A stretch of DNA of 64,000 bases from Aeromicrobium wangtongii. Its GTDB lineage: Bacteria > Actinomycetota > Actinomycetes > Propionibacteriales > Nocardioidaceae. The DNA lies in contig NZ_CP102173.1 of NCBI RefSeq assembly GCF_024584515.1, forward strand, positions 3,472,001 to 3,536,000, written 5' to 3'. This document shows positions 1 through 12,420 of this stretch, in pieces. The stretch's first letter is position 1. The number at the start of each line of letters is the position of its first letter. A model generated the notes under the pieces. That model worked only from the letters and a program-made list of their open reading frames with translations, was not told the DNA's origin and did not search any database. The translations under genes and the position numbers were made by a program.

Positions 1-413
1 ACGAGCTGCGCCGGCGTGCGGGCCACGTAGAGGACGCCGTTCTTGACGACATCGGCGTCGATGCCTTCCGATCGGCACACCTCGATGACGTCGTCGACGG
101 CCTGCTCCATCGCGTGCACCAGCGCCGTCACGCCCTCGCGGCCGTGCGTCGCGGCGTACCGCCGCTTGCTGCCGGACAGCTCGGCCGACAACCAGCCGCC
201 GTTGCGCCCGGACGCCCCGAAGCCGGCGAACTCGGCCTCCAGCACCACGATGTCCAGGGTCGGGTCGAGCTCGGCCAGCGTGTACGCGGTCCACAGGCCG
301 GTCAGGCCGCCGCCGACGATGCAGACATCGCAGTCCAGATCGCCGTCGAGCGACTCCCGCGGCACCGGGACACCGATCTGCTGCCACCAGAACGAGACGC
401 CGCCGTTGATCAT
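1..413 (-). CDS. FAD-dependent oxidoreductase (DAO family), C-terminus outside window
   Basis: Only the first about 137 residues are present; the gene runs off the left edge. The chosen ATG gives a start MINGGVSFWWQQIG. Around residues 28-45 there is a Rossmann FAD-binding motif (DVCIVGGGLTGLWTAY), followed by a region with GASGRNGGW, which is typical of the D-amino-acid oxidase/glycine oxidase (PF01266) family near the flavin. Members oxidise amines or amino acids in the cytoplasm, but the substrate cannot be inferred from this fragment. A terminator-like hairpin separates it from the secreted hydrolase upstream, so it probably has its own promoter. Confidence 0.8.
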   Translation of the reverse strand, partial: MINGGVSFWWQQIGVPVPRESLDGDLDCDVCIVGGGLTGLWTAYTLAELDPTLDIVVLEAEFAGFGASGRNGGWLSAELSGSKRRYAATHGREGVTALVHAMEQAVDDVIEVCRSEGIDADVVKNGVLYVARTPAQL

Positions 414-458
414 CTGCCCATGCTGCCATCGCTGGGCCGGACGAGGGGGCCCAGACGC

Positions 459-492
459 GGACGGGGAGAGACCCGAAGGCCCCTCCCCGTCC
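459..492 (-). terminator. hairpin downstream of the secreted hydrolase gene
   Basis: Arms of 10 bp (GGACGGGGAG at 459-468 and CTCCCCGTCC at 483-492) enclose a 14-nt loop just beyond the stop codon at 508. No T-tract follows, as is common in high-GC actinobacteria. It would end transcription of the minus-strand hydrolase gene before the next minus-strand gene. Confidence 0.55.
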
Positions 493-507
493 GTGCTCAC
501 TGCTGGA

Positions 508-3500
508 CTACTTGATCCTCACCGCCCTGGTGGCGCTGGCGGCACCGCCGTAGGTGGCGTCGCCGGAGTACACGGTCTTGACGCGGACCGTGCCCTTCTT
601 CTTGGTGACCTTGACCGTCGCCTTGACCGCGCCGCGCTGTGCGGCGGACAGGGTGACGGTCTTCTTCAGGACGTACTTGCCCTTGCCGGTCTTGACGTAG
701 ACCTTGACGCGACCGGTGGGGTGGGTCCCGCCCGTCGCCCCGCGCACCGTCGTCTTGACGGTCAGCTTCTTGCCACCCTTGACCGAGGACTTCGCCGAGA
801 TCGACGCCGTCGTCGCGGCCTTGGTCACCCGGTACCCGGCGGTCGCGACGCCACTGGCCTCGACCCGCTCGGTGCCGTTGAAGACCGCGCTGACGGTGTA
901 GGTGCCCACCGCGAGACCGGCCGGCAGCGTGAACGCCGCCGAGTCGGACCCGCCGAGCCGCACGTCGAACGTCGTGCCGCCGTAGGTGACGGTGACCGTT
1001 CCGCCGTCACCGTTGGCGACTGCGACCGATCCCTTGACGCCCGAGCCGTAGACCGTGGAGTCCGCGGCGAGGACCAGCGCGATGCTGGACTTGCCCTTCT
1101 CCAACGTCACGGCTGCGATGTTGGACGTCGAGGACTGGGCCGAGGCCGTCTGGCCGAAGACCGCGGTCAGCTCGTGCGCGCCGGCCTTGAGGCCGTCGAG
1201 CACCAGCGTCGCGACACCGTTCACGGTGTCGGCCTTGCCCAGGGACGTGGCTCCGTCGAAGAACTCGACAGGGCCGGCCGTGTCAGCACCGGTGACCGAT
1301 GCGGTCAGCGTGACCTTCTCACCGATGCCAGGGGTCGCCGGCGACAGTGCGAGGGTCGTCGCGGTCGCGGTGAGCACCTCGACCGAGCCCGTCGACGTGT
1401 AGCCCGAGCCCGAGCCGACGGCCGTCACCGCGGCGACGCCGGTCGGCGTACCCGCGGGGACGGTCGCGGTGAGGGTGGCCGTGCCCGAGCCGTCAGCCGT
1501 GACGACGCCGAGGACGGCGGTGCCGAGGCTGACCGTGACGGCCTCGCCGACGCGGTATCCCTTCGCCGTGAGGGTGAAGGAGCCACCCGGGGCCGGCGTC
1601 GGGTCGTCGGCCGTGACCGATCCGGGCGTCCGCGACGCTGCCAGCTCAGCACACGCACTGCCCTGGACACCGGCTGCCGGCAGCGCGACGGCCGAGCCGG
1701 TGACGCCGTCGTCCTCGCGGACGATGAGGCTGTCGAACGCCTTGGCGCCCATGACGCCGCCGGCCGTGTTCGTGACCGACGTCGTGATCGCGGTGCTGGC
1801 GGTGCTGCTGGCCAGCTTGTCGCCGATGATCGGCGACGACACGATCTTGCAGGTCTCGCCCGGGGCGAAGGTCACCTTCTCCATCGCCAGGCCGCCGCGA
1901 CCGGTGGTCGCGCCGACGGTCGAAACGTAGCCCGTGACCGGCTTCGAGGCCGCCTTGTCCAGGTAGACCGCGACGTCGGCGGTGCTGGGTCCACTGCCCT
2001 CGGCGACGGACGTCCCACGGACGTTGATGGTCGGCTCAGTCTTCACCGACGGGGTGCCCACCGAGGAGGACTCGAAGGCCAGGTCCGACAGGTAGACCGC
2101 ACCGGCCGGCGTGCCGTCGGCGCCCGTGGCGGCGGTGAAGCGCACCTCACGGATGTCCGAGACGTCCAGGCCGGCGTCCTTGAGTGCGGACGTCGGGACG
2201 TTGACCTGCTGCAGCACGAGCTTCTTGAGCAGGTCCGACGTCGCCGAGGCCGGCAGACGGTTGACCGCCAGCGGGTTCAGCGCCGACACGTTGGAGCTGT
2301 ACGTCGCACCCTGCGCGTCGACGACGCTGAGGGTCAGGTCAGTGCCGGTCGAGACCGACTCGTCGGCCGCGATCTTGACCGAGAGACGCTCCGCGTCGCC
2401 GGCGTCCCGGGCTTTGGCCGGCACGCTGACCCGCAGCTCGCTGGGCGTCTGGCCCGAGCTGAGAGCCGTCCATGCCAGCTTGGTCACCGGCGTCGCGGGG
2501 ACGTTGCCGCCGAAGTTGGCCGGCGTCCAGTGCGGCGCCGCCGCAGTGTTGATCGACGTCGTGCAGGCGGGCAGCACCTGCGGGACGGTCCGACCGGCTG
2601 CGCTGGCGCACACCGTCGCGGTGGCCGCGCCCGACGGACGCACGAGCGAGCTCACCGCCTCGAACGAGGTGATCGTCGTGCGAGCCGACGAGGGAGCCGT
2701 CGAGACGCTGCGGACGTCCTCGCCCTTCAACACCGCGGGAACCGCGCCGGAGCCGTCGAACATCGGCAGGAACTGCTTCTCGCCACCGAGGGTCAGGCGG
2801 AACCAGCCGGCCATGTACGCCGTGCCCATGTCGTACTGCTCCTGGGCGGACATGCGGATCGACGTCTCGGCGACGCTCGGGTTGGTGCCGCAGACGCTGT
2901 CCATCGCCTTCGCCGAGTTGATGTTGGTGCCGCTCCAGTCGTCGCTCGTGGAGTAGGCGTACACGCCGGGCGTCCAGACCGTGTTGAAGAAGTTGTGGTT
3001 GGCACCCATGGCCCACACGCCGCTGCGCAGCGAGTCGTCGTCGAAGGCGTAGCGCGAGTCGTCCAGCATGTGCTGGCCCTGCTGGTTGGAGACATCGCCG
3101 TCGCAGTAGGGCAGGACGACGTTCATCGCGACATTGGGCACCGTCATGCGGCCGAAGTCGACCGGCGCGAGCGGCAGGATCGTCTTGATGCCCCACGGCT
3201 TGGCCAGAGCCTGGTTCAGGGTCGCTGCCGAGGTCACACCCTCACCACCGCGCGAGTGACCCATCATGCCGACGTTGGCCAGGTCGAAGCGACCGACGAG
3301 ATCGGCCGGGCTCATCGCCTGCGTCGTGAGCGTCAGGCCGGGCAGCGGGCTCTGGTCCGCGAGCGCCTGGGCCAAGGTGACGTCCTTCTTGGTCTGCGCG
3401 TCGTAGTAGCTGACGGCCTCGCCCTTGTTGGCCTTGTCCAGCATCGACAGCGTGTCGAGCAGCAGCTGACCGCGGGCCTGGGCGCCGCGATCGAGCGCGA

Positions 3501-4284
3501 GCTCGTTGTCGTTGGAGTTGATCGCGTTGGCCGCGATCGAGACGACCGAGTAGCCGTGGCTCGCGAGCGCGCGGGCGGTGCCGTCGTAGCCGGCGAAGCT
3601 CGGGACGTTGATCTGTCCGGGGTTGCAGGGCCACCGCAGCGGGTTGGACGAGCCGGTGCTGCAGGAGGTGTGACGGCCGTGCAGCAGGATGACCGTGGGG
3701 CGGGCTCCGCCGGTCTTGGGGAGGTAGATCTTGCCCTGCATCTCACCACGGACGCCACCGATGGCGGCGAGGTCGATCGCTTGCGCGCCGAAGTTGTAGA
3801 CCGACTCGGTGATCTCGTACTTGCCGAGCGAGGAGGGGTCGGCGTCGAGCGTCTCGGCGTCGACGACCATCGGGGCGACTGCAGCGGCGGACGTGCGCAG
3901 CGGTGCGGTCTCCCCGGACGGCTTGCTGAACCAGCCGGCCTCGATGTCATCGGCCTTCGCGACAGAGGCGTCGGTCGTGAACACCGACAGGCTCTTGCCG
4001 TCGGCGGACTCGGTGGCCAGGCCGATCGGGGCGCCGTCGACCTCGATGGTCGGGGCGTCCGAGACCATCGGCAGCTTCTTGTCGAGGTCGACCGTGACCA
4101 GATAGCCGCCGGGTGCCTGCGAGACCGACCAGTTGCGGCCTGACGCCAGCTCGGCGTCCGCAGCAACGGCACTGGAGGGCAGTGCGACGAGGGGAAGCGT
4201 CAAGACGGCAGCGGTCGCAAGACCGACTCGCCGTCCCAGACGTCGTGGAGAGAACAACACACGCAGCTCCTTACTGGGATGCAC
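508..4284 (-). CDS. large secreted alpha/beta hydrolase with Calx-beta and Ig-like C-terminal modules
   Basis: A 1258-residue exported protein. The N-terminus has twin-arginine-like basic residues followed by a hydrophobic stretch and an AVAA cleavage region (about residues 1-42). The catalytic part (about 150-520) shows an oxyanion-hole loop LHGRH (201-205) and a nucleophile elbow GHSRGGEG with Ser344, both hallmarks of alpha/beta hydrolases. After a linker region, about residues 745-870 resemble a Calx-beta domain: it starts at VAEGSG and ends in a REDDG motif. Then come about four Ig-like/Big_3-type repeats (about 900-1258), the last very rich in Lys. The layout suggests a cell-surface or extracellular esterase/lipase-like enzyme whose repeats bind polymer or wall. 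The substrate is unknown. It appears monocistronic. Confidence 0.8.
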   Translation of the reverse strand: MHPSKELRVLFSPRRLGRRVGLATAAVLTLPLVALPSSAVAADAELASGRNWSVSQAPGGYLVTVDLDKKLPMVSDAPTIEVDGAPIGLATESADGKSLSVFTTDASVAKADDIEAGWFSKPSGETAPLRTSAAAVAPMVVDAETLDADPSSLGKYEITESVYNFGAQAIDLAAIGGVRGEMQGKIYLPKTGGARPTVILLHGRHTSCSTGSSNPLRWPCNPGQINVPSFAGYDGTARALASHGYSVVSIAANAINSNDNELALDRGAQARGQLLLDTLSMLDKANKGEAVSYYDAQTKKDVTLAQALADQSPLPGLTLTTQAMSPADLVGRFDLANVGMMGHSRGGEGVTSAATLNQALAKPWGIKTILPLAPVDFGRMTVPNVAMNVVLPYCDGDVSNQQGQHMLDDSRYAFDDDSLRSGVWAMGANHNFFNTVWTPGVYAYSTSDDWSGTNINSAKAMDSVCGTNPSVAETSIRMSAQEQYDMGTAYMAGWFRLTLGGEKQFLPMFDGSGAVPAVLKGEDVRSVSTAPSSARTTITSFEAVSSLVRPSGAATATVCASAAGRTVPQVLPACTTSINTAAAPHWTPANFGGNVPATPVTKLAWTALSSGQTPSELRVSVPAKARDAGDAERLSVKIAADESVSTGTDLTLSVVDAQGATYSSNVSALNPLAVNRLPASATSDLLKKLVLQQVNVPTSALKDAGLDVSDIREVRFTAATGADGTPAGAVYLSDLAFESSSVGTPSVKTEPTINVRGTSVAEGSGPSTADVAVYLDKAASKPVTGYVSTVGATTGRGGLAMEKVTFAPGETCKIVSSPIIGDKLASSTASTAITTSVTNTAGGVMGAKAFDSLIVREDDGVTGSAVALPAAGVQGSACAELAASRTPGSVTADDPTPAPGGSFTLTAKGYRVGEAVTVSLGTAVLGVVTADGSGTATLTATVPAGTPTGVAAVTAVGSGSGYTSTGSVEVLTATATTLALSPATPGIGEKVTLTASVTGADTAGPVEFFDGATSLGKADTVNGVATLVLDGLKAGAHELTAVFGQTASAQSSTSNIAAVTLEKGKSSIALVLAADSTVYGSGVKGSVAVANGDGGTVTVTYGGTTFDVRLGGSDSAAFTLPAGLAVGTYTVSAVFNGTERVEASGVATAGYRVTKAATTASISAKSSVKGGKKLTVKTTVRGATGGTHPTGRVKVYVKTGKGKYVLKKTVTLSAAQRGAVKATVKVTKKKGTVRVKTVYSGDATYGGAASATRAVRIK

Positions 4285-4534
4285 CCACCGCGAGACCGAT
4301 CAGGGCGATCGGCCGCCACCGGTGGGGAAGCGCCCAGCGTGGGCGATCTCGGTTACCCGCTCGTTTCGTGGCACATCACGCCCAGGTTTCGGATCGGGCT
4401 GGCGTGTTAACTAATCGGGCTGAGGCGAGCCCGTTGCTGTGCTAACCGTTCGGCCGCTCCCTGCGATTCCGTGATGGCGACGCCGTGAGGTCCGTCAGGG
4501 GGTGGGGGTGGGGCCGGTAGGACAGAATGTGGCC

Positions 4535-5080
4535 ATGTCCGTGCGCACACCTGACCCGAATCCCGGCTGGCTCCCCGACTTCGCCCTGGACGAGACCCGC
4601 GCCCGCGTCCCGATCCTGTACGTCGAGGCGGTGCCCGTGCGTCTCGACACCCTCGGCCGGGTCGAGCACATCGGCGTCCTGCTGCGGGGCTCGTCCACGA
4701 CCGGGACGATGACCCGCACCCTGGTGTCGGGCCGCGTCCTGCACGGTGAGTCCGTCCGCGAGGCGCTCGTGCGCAACCTGGAGAAGGATCTCGGCCCCAC
4801 CGCCTTCCCGCAGCTGCCCACCTCGATCGTGCCGTTCACGGTCGCGGAGTACCTGCCCTTCCCCGGCGTCTCGCCGCTGCACGACCCGCGCCAGCACGCC
4901 GTTGCGCTGGCGTACGTCGTGGCCGTGACCGGCGAGTGCGATCCGCGCCAGGACGCCCTCGAGCTGACGTGGCTGACACCCGAGGAGGCGGCACACCCCG
5001 AGGTGCTGGCCGACATGGAGGGCGGCCGCGGCGTGCTGCTCAAGCAGGCCCTGGCCCACATGGGCGCCCTGACCCGCTGA
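4535..5080 (+). CDS. NUDIX-like DUF4916 family protein
   Basis: 181 residues from the ATG at 4535; an upstream in-frame start at 4502 would add only a non-conserved extension. The central part (VLLRGSSTTGTMTRTLVSGRVLHGESVREALVRNL, read as separate segments) resembles the beta-strand and Nudix helix region of the actinobacterial DUF4916 group, but a canonical GX5EX7REUXEE box is not intact. The C-terminal WLTPEEA segment is also Nudix-like. Hydrolase activity on a nucleoside diphosphate derivative is possible but unproven. It ends 3 bp before the MFS gene, so the two are probably co-transcribed. Confidence 0.7.
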   Translation: MSVRTPDPNPGWLPDFALDETRARVPILYVEAVPVRLDTLGRVEHIGVLLRGSSTTGTMTRTLVSGRVLHGESVREALVRNLEKDLGPTAFPQLPTSIVPFTVAEYLPFPGVSPLHDPRQHAVALAYVVAVTGECDPRQDALELTWLTPEEAAHPEVLADMEGGRGVLLKQALAHMGALTR

Positions 5081-5083
5081 CCC

Positions 5084-6286
5084 ATGAACGGTGCCACGCA
5101 GGCCCCCCGACGCTGGCGCATGCTCGGCGTCGCGATGTTCGGGCAGATCGCCGGCACCGTGTTCGTCAACGGCGCCCCGTTCCTGATCGCCTTCCTGCGC
5201 GACGATCGCGGCCTGACCCTGCAGCAAGCCGGGCTGGTGGTCGCCGCCCCGTTCGCCGGCACCATGGTCTCCCTGGTGCTCTGGGGCCTGATCGTCGACC
5301 GGATCGGCGAGCGTGCCTCGATGAGCATCGGCCTGGCCATCGTGACGGTCGGCGCCCTCGGCGCCGCCCTGTCCTCGTCCCTGACGACCCTCGCCCTCTG
5401 GTTCCTGCTGGGCGGCATCGGTGCCGGCAGCACGAACTCGGCCAGTGGCCGGATCGTGGTCGGCTGGTTCCCGGCCCATCGTCGCGGCACGGCGATGGGG
5501 ATCCGCCAGACGGCACTGCCGCTGGGCGTCGGGGTCGGCGCCCTGCTGGTGCCCAATGTGGTGCAGGCCGAGGGGCTGCGCACGACACTGCTGATCGTCG
5601 CCGGCATCGCGGCCGTCGCCACGATCCTGTCGGCCGTCCTGCTGGCCGATCCCCCGCGACCGACCCGCGCCCAGGCCGCCGACCGGGGCCAGCTGGCCAA
5701 CCCGTACCGCCGCGACAACCGGCTGACCCGCATCCACCTGGCCTCCGCGCTGCTGGTCGTCCCCCAGTTCACGGTGTGGACGTACATGCTGGTCTGGCTG
5801 ACCGATGACAAGGGCTGGTCGACGTTCGCGGCCAGCGCGCTGGTGGCTTCGACCCAGGTGCTCGGCGCGGCCGGCCGCATCGGCGCCGGCTGGTGGTCCG
5901 ATCTGGTCGGCAGCCGCCTGGGCCCGATGCGCATCGTGGCGATCGCCGCGACCGCGACGATGCTCGCGCTGGGCCTGCTGTCCGGCACCCCGCTGGGCAT
6001 CGCCCTGATCGTGCTGGCCACGGCCATCACCGTCGCCGACAACGGGCTGGCGTTCACCTCGGTCGCCGAGATCGGGGGGCCCTACTGGTCGGGGCGGGCC
6101 ATGGGCCTGCAGAACACCGGGCAGTACATCGTCTCGGCCCTGGTGCCCCCGGTGATGGGCGCGGTGGTGGACGGGCGTGGGTACGGCTTCGCCTTCGCCG
6201 CCGTGGCGATCTTTCCGCTGCTGGCCATCCCTCTCGTGCCGGTCCGCGGGGAGCGCCTCACCCCGACCACGCATTCCCAGGCGTGA
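5084..6286 (+). CDS. MFS transporter
   Basis: A 400-residue polytopic protein with about 12 predicted transmembrane helices, matching the usual MFS length. The loop between helices 2 and 3 (GLIVDRIGERASM) fits the MFS signature D-R-x-G. Glycine-rich helices (GGIGAGSTNSASGR) follow. Closest by feel are nitrate/oxalate-formate or CynX-like MFS members, but the substrate cannot be read. The start follows the DUF4916 stop by 3 bp, implying translational coupling. A 102-bp gap separates it from the next gene. Confidence 0.85.
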   Translation: MNGATQAPRRWRMLGVAMFGQIAGTVFVNGAPFLIAFLRDDRGLTLQQAGLVVAAPFAGTMVSLVLWGLIVDRIGERASMSIGLAIVTVGALGAALSSSLTTLALWFLLGGIGAGSTNSASGRIVVGWFPAHRRGTAMGIRQTALPLGVGVGALLVPNVVQAEGLRTTLLIVAGIAAVATILSAVLLADPPRPTRAQAADRGQLANPYRRDNRLTRIHLASALLVVPQFTVWTYMLVWLTDDKGWSTFAASALVASTQVLGAAGRIGAGWWSDLVGSRLGPMRIVAIAATATMLALGLLSGTPLGIALIVLATAITVADNGLAFTSVAEIGGPYWSGRAMGLQNTGQYIVSALVPPVMGAVVDGRGYGFAFAAVAIFPLLAIPLVPVRGERLTPTTHSQA

Positions 6287-6388
6287 CCGGTACGGCACGC
6301 CCCTGGACGCCCGGCGTCCTATGGCAAGCCTCACTTGGGCCGTGCGAGGAGTGACCGGATAGTGTCACCCCTACTGTCAGGGTCGTAA

Positions 6389-9664
<3,276 letters not shown>

Positions 9665-9679
9665 CACGGCAGAACATTG

Positions 9680-9711
9680 AGAAGGGGCGCACCGGATGGT
9701 GCGCCCCTTCT
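9680..9711 (+). terminator. strong terminator after etfD
   Basis: A perfect 14-bp stem (AGAAGGGGCGCACC / GGTGCGCCCCTTCT) with a GGAT loop lies 15 bp beyond the etfD stop. The following TACGTTC is only weakly T-rich. Confidence 0.8.
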
Positions 9712-9877
9712 ACGTTCGGCAGAGCCGAACGCCCCCGAGGAAAACCACAAGCCCGGCCGGGAGGGAGCCACCGCCGGACTTCGTGCTGTTCCGCCGAAAC
9801 CGGACCGCGTGGGAGTGTGACCGGTTCGAACTGATCAACGACCCGCCCGCGAGAAGGTCACGGGAGACAATGACCAG

Positions 9878-10258
9878 ATGCCAGCCACTCGCTGCCCCTG
9901 CCTGAGCGGGCTCACCTACGACGCCTGCTGCGGACGCCTTCACGACGGCACCGCCACCGCGCAGACCGCCGAACAGCTGATGCGGTCGCGCTTCAGCGCC
10001 TTCGCGGTCGCCCGGCCCGACTACCTCCTGCAGACCTGGCACCCCACGACCCGTCCGGCGACCCTGGAGCTCGACGACGAGCTGCGCTGGTACCGGCTCG
10101 ACATCCTGGCGACCCGCGAGGGTGGCCCGTTCGACACCACCGGCGTCGTGGAGTTCGAGGCGTTCTACCGCTCGCCGGCCGGAGCAGGCAGCCAGCACGA
10201 GATCAGCCGCTTCCGCCGCGAGGACGGCCGCTGGCTCTACCTCGACGCCATCACCTGA
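9878..10258 (+). CDS. YchJ family (UPF0225) SEC-C motif protein
   Basis: A 126-residue protein with an N-terminal zinc-binding SEC-C motif (CPCLSGLTYDACCG, residues 6-19). The YchJ middle domain follows, with the signature LMRSRFSAFAV and Y-LL-TWHP. The size equals that of typical YchJ proteins. The family fold is NTF2-like and its biochemical role is not established. It stands alone, bounded by hairpins on both sides. Confidence 0.9.
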   Translation: MPATRCPCLSGLTYDACCGRLHDGTATAQTAEQLMRSRFSAFAVARPDYLLQTWHPTTRPATLELDDELRWYRLDILATREGGPFDTTGVVEFEAFYRSPAGAGSQHEISRFRREDGRWLYLDAIT

Positions 10259-10266
10259 GCCGGTGA

Positions 10267-10292
10267 CAGGCACGGGTTTCGCCCCGTGCCTG
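10267..10292 (+). terminator. hairpin between ychJ-like gene and uracil permease
   Basis: CAGGCACGGG (10267-10276) pairs with CCCGTGCCTG (10283-10292) across a 6-nt loop, 8 bp beyond the YchJ stop. It probably terminates the YchJ transcript. I saw no PyrR-binding or riboswitch-like consensus that would make it a permease attenuator. Confidence 0.6.
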
Positions 10293-10347
10293 CCGGGGAT
10301 CTACCATGTCACCGGCGCTCGGGGGCCGGACGAGAGAGGACATCCAC

Positions 10348-11595
10348 GTGAGCTGGACACTGCACGGAGACGGCCGGACGATCGCCGACGGGGATGTCGT
10401 CCGACCCGGCGAGAGGCTCTCGTGGCCCCGCACCATCGGCTTCGGCGGCCAGCACGTGGTCGCCATGTTCGGCGCGACCTTCCTGGTGCCGCTGCTGACG
10501 GGCTTCCCGCCGTCGACGACCCTGTTCTTCTCCGGCGTGGGAACGATCCTGTTCCTGCTGCTGACCGGCAACCGCCTGCCCAGCTACCTGGGCTCGTCCT
10601 TCGCGTTCATCGCTCCCATCCAGGCCTCGATGCAGTCCGACGACATGGCCGCCGCCCTGTTCGGCCTGGTCGTCACCGGCCTGCTGCTCGCCGCCGTGGG
10701 CGCGCTGGTCATCGTGACCGGCACCCGGTGGATCGAGGTGCTCATGCCGCCGGTCGTGACCGGCGCCATCATCGCGCTGATCGGCCTGAACCTGTCCGGG
10801 GCCGCGACCGACAACTACAAGAGCGCCCCCTGGATCGCGACCATCACGCTGGCCACGATCGTCGTGGTCGCGGTGGCCTTCCGCGGCCTCATCGCCCGGC
10901 TGTCGATCCTGATCGGCGTCGTGGTCGGCTACATCGCCGCCGCGATCGGCGGCGAGCTCGACTTCAGCGCGGTCGGCGACGCCTCGTGGATCGGCTGGCC
11001 GGAGTTCACCTCGCCCAGCATCACGTGGTCCGTGGTGCCGATGTTCCTGCCGGTCGTGCTGGTGCTCGTCGCCGAGAACGTCGGCCACGTGCGCAGCGTC
11101 GCCCACCTGACCGAGGACCCGTCCCTGAACCAGAAGACCGGCCCGGCCCTGCTGGCCGACGGCCTCGCGACGTCGATCGCCGGCATGGGCGGCGGCTCCG
11201 CCACGACGACGTACGGCGAGAACATCGGCGTCATGACCGCCACCCGGGTCTTCTCCACCGCCGCCTACTGGGTCGCCGCCGTCGTGGCGATCGCGCTGGG
11301 CATGTCGCCGAAGTTCGGCGCCCTGCTCAACACCATCCCCAGCGGCGTCCTGGGCGGCGTGACCGTGGCGCTGTACGGCCTCATCGGGCTGATCGGTGTC
11401 AAGATCTGGATGGACAACCACGTCGACTTCACCCAGCCCATCAACCAGTACACCGCCGCGATCGCCTTGGTCATCGGCATCGGCGACCTGACCCTCTCGG
11501 CCGGCGACATGACCTTCACCGGGATCGCGCTGGGCACGATCGCGGCGATCGTGGTCTTCCACGCGATGCGCCTGCTGCAGCGCCTGCGCGCCTGA
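10348..11595 (+). CDS. uracil/xanthine permease (NCS2, UraA-type)
   Basis: About 415 residues with the 12-14 helices of NCS2 nucleobase:cation symporters. I chose GTG 10348 because AGAGAGGA lies 7 bp upstream; the longer reading frame from 10306 lacks a ribosome site. UraA-type signatures are visible: ENVGHVRSV in the middle helix and GGSATTTYGENIGV, close to the uracil-binding motif of UraA. Transport of uracil with H+ into the cytoplasm is expected, though xanthine or another base is possible. It ends 13 bp from the convergent ABC permease gene. Confidence 0.85.
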   Translation: MSWTLHGDGRTIADGDVVRPGERLSWPRTIGFGGQHVVAMFGATFLVPLLTGFPPSTTLFFSGVGTILFLLLTGNRLPSYLGSSFAFIAPIQASMQSDDMAAALFGLVVTGLLLAAVGALVIVTGTRWIEVLMPPVVTGAIIALIGLNLSGAATDNYKSAPWIATITLATIVVVAVAFRGLIARLSILIGVVVGYIAAAIGGELDFSAVGDASWIGWPEFTSPSITWSVVPMFLPVVLVLVAENVGHVRSVAHLTEDPSLNQKTGPALLADGLATSIAGMGGGSATTTYGENIGVMTATRVFSTAAYWVAAVVAIALGMSPKFGALLNTIPSGVLGGVTVALYGLIGLIGVKIWMDNHVDFTQPINQYTAAIALVIGIGDLTLSAGDMTFTGIALGTIAAIVVFHAMRLLQRLRA

Positions 11596-11607
11596 TCGCG
11601 GGGACCC

Positions 11608-12420
11608 TCAGGCGTCGCGGCGTCCCAGCAGCCACCACGCCGCGGCGCACAGGGCGGCCACCTCGGCCAGCATCACGCCGAAGCCGGTCCAGGCGCCGAG
11701 CGCATCGGGGTTGAACGACACCGGTGCGACCAGCGCGCTGGCTGCGTTGCCGGGCATCAGCTTGGTGATCCACTCGCCGAGCTGGCCGGGGATCAGCATG
11801 ACCATGTTGCCGATCACGAACACCGTCGCCAGGACGATCGAGATCGCCGCGGCGGTGTGCCGGACCAGGAAGCCGACCGCCATGGACAGCAACCCGAGCG
11901 CGGCGAGGAACAAGCCGCACCCGTACATCGCCCGGGCCACGTCGCCCTCCAACGGCAGGCCGATGCCCTCGCGGGCCAGGAAGTGGTTGCCACCCAGGTA
12001 ACCCAGCAGGGCGGTCAGCGTGCCGACCACGAACAGGACGCCGCAGACCACGACGGCCTTGGCCAGGAACACCGACCCCCGACGGGGCACGGCCGCGAAC
12101 GACGTGCGGATCATGCCGCTGCCGTACTCGGACGTCACCGCGAGCGTCCCGATGATGACCGCGCAGACCTGGGCGATCATCATGCCCCAGGTGATGAACG
12201 CTCCCGGGGCCTCGTCGGCGTCCGAGCTGGCAAGCCACTCGGCGTTGCCCCAGCAGATCAGCGTCGTCAGCCCCGCCCCGAGCACCACCAGGGCGATCAT
12301 CGTCCACCACGTGGAGCGGACGCTCCACAGCTTGATCCACTCGGCGTGCAGGGTGTGCCCGAAGCCGGCGGAGGCAGCGTCCATCCCGGCGCGGGTCTCG
12401 TGAAGGGTCAGTGTGCTCAT
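11608..12420 (-). CDS. ABC-2 type transporter permease
   Basis: 270 residues with about six transmembrane helices after a cytoplasmic N-terminus (HAEWIKLWSVRSTWW, typical of ABC-2 permeases of antibiotic/peptide exporters). Its ATG overlaps the TGA of the ATPase gene by 4 bp, so the two are translationally coupled and form one transporter. The cargo is unknown; DrrB- or bacitracin-type resistance or lipid export are the family precedents. Confidence 0.85.
   Translation of the reverse strand: MSTLTLHETRAGMDAASAGFGHTLHAEWIKLWSVRSTWWTMIALVVLGAGLTTLICWGNAEWLASSDADEAPGAFITWGMMIAQVCAVIIGTLAVTSEYGSGMIRTSFAAVPRRGSVFLAKAVVVCGVLFVVGTLTALLGYLGGNHFLAREGIGLPLEGDVARAMYGCGLFLAALGLLSMAVGFLVRHTAAAISIVLATVFVIGNMVMLIPGQLGEWITKLMPGNAASALVAPVSFNPDALGAWTGFGVMLAEVAALCAAAWWLLGRRDA

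Noticed and set aside
43..4143. Very long plus-strand open frame opposite the secreted hydrolase
   Set aside because: High GC content removes stop codons on the antisense strand; its product is Arg/Gly/Asp-rich low-complexity and the minus-strand gene has clear domains.
4442..6334. Long minus-strand frame opposite the DUF4916 and MFS genes
   Set aside because: Composition is Gly/Arg/Gln-rich shadow sequence; the plus-strand products show family motifs and membrane helices.
10306..10347. Upstream in-frame start of the uracil permease
   Set aside because: The ATG at 10306 lies in the hairpin region without a ribosome site; GTG 10348 has AGAGAGGA at proper spacing.
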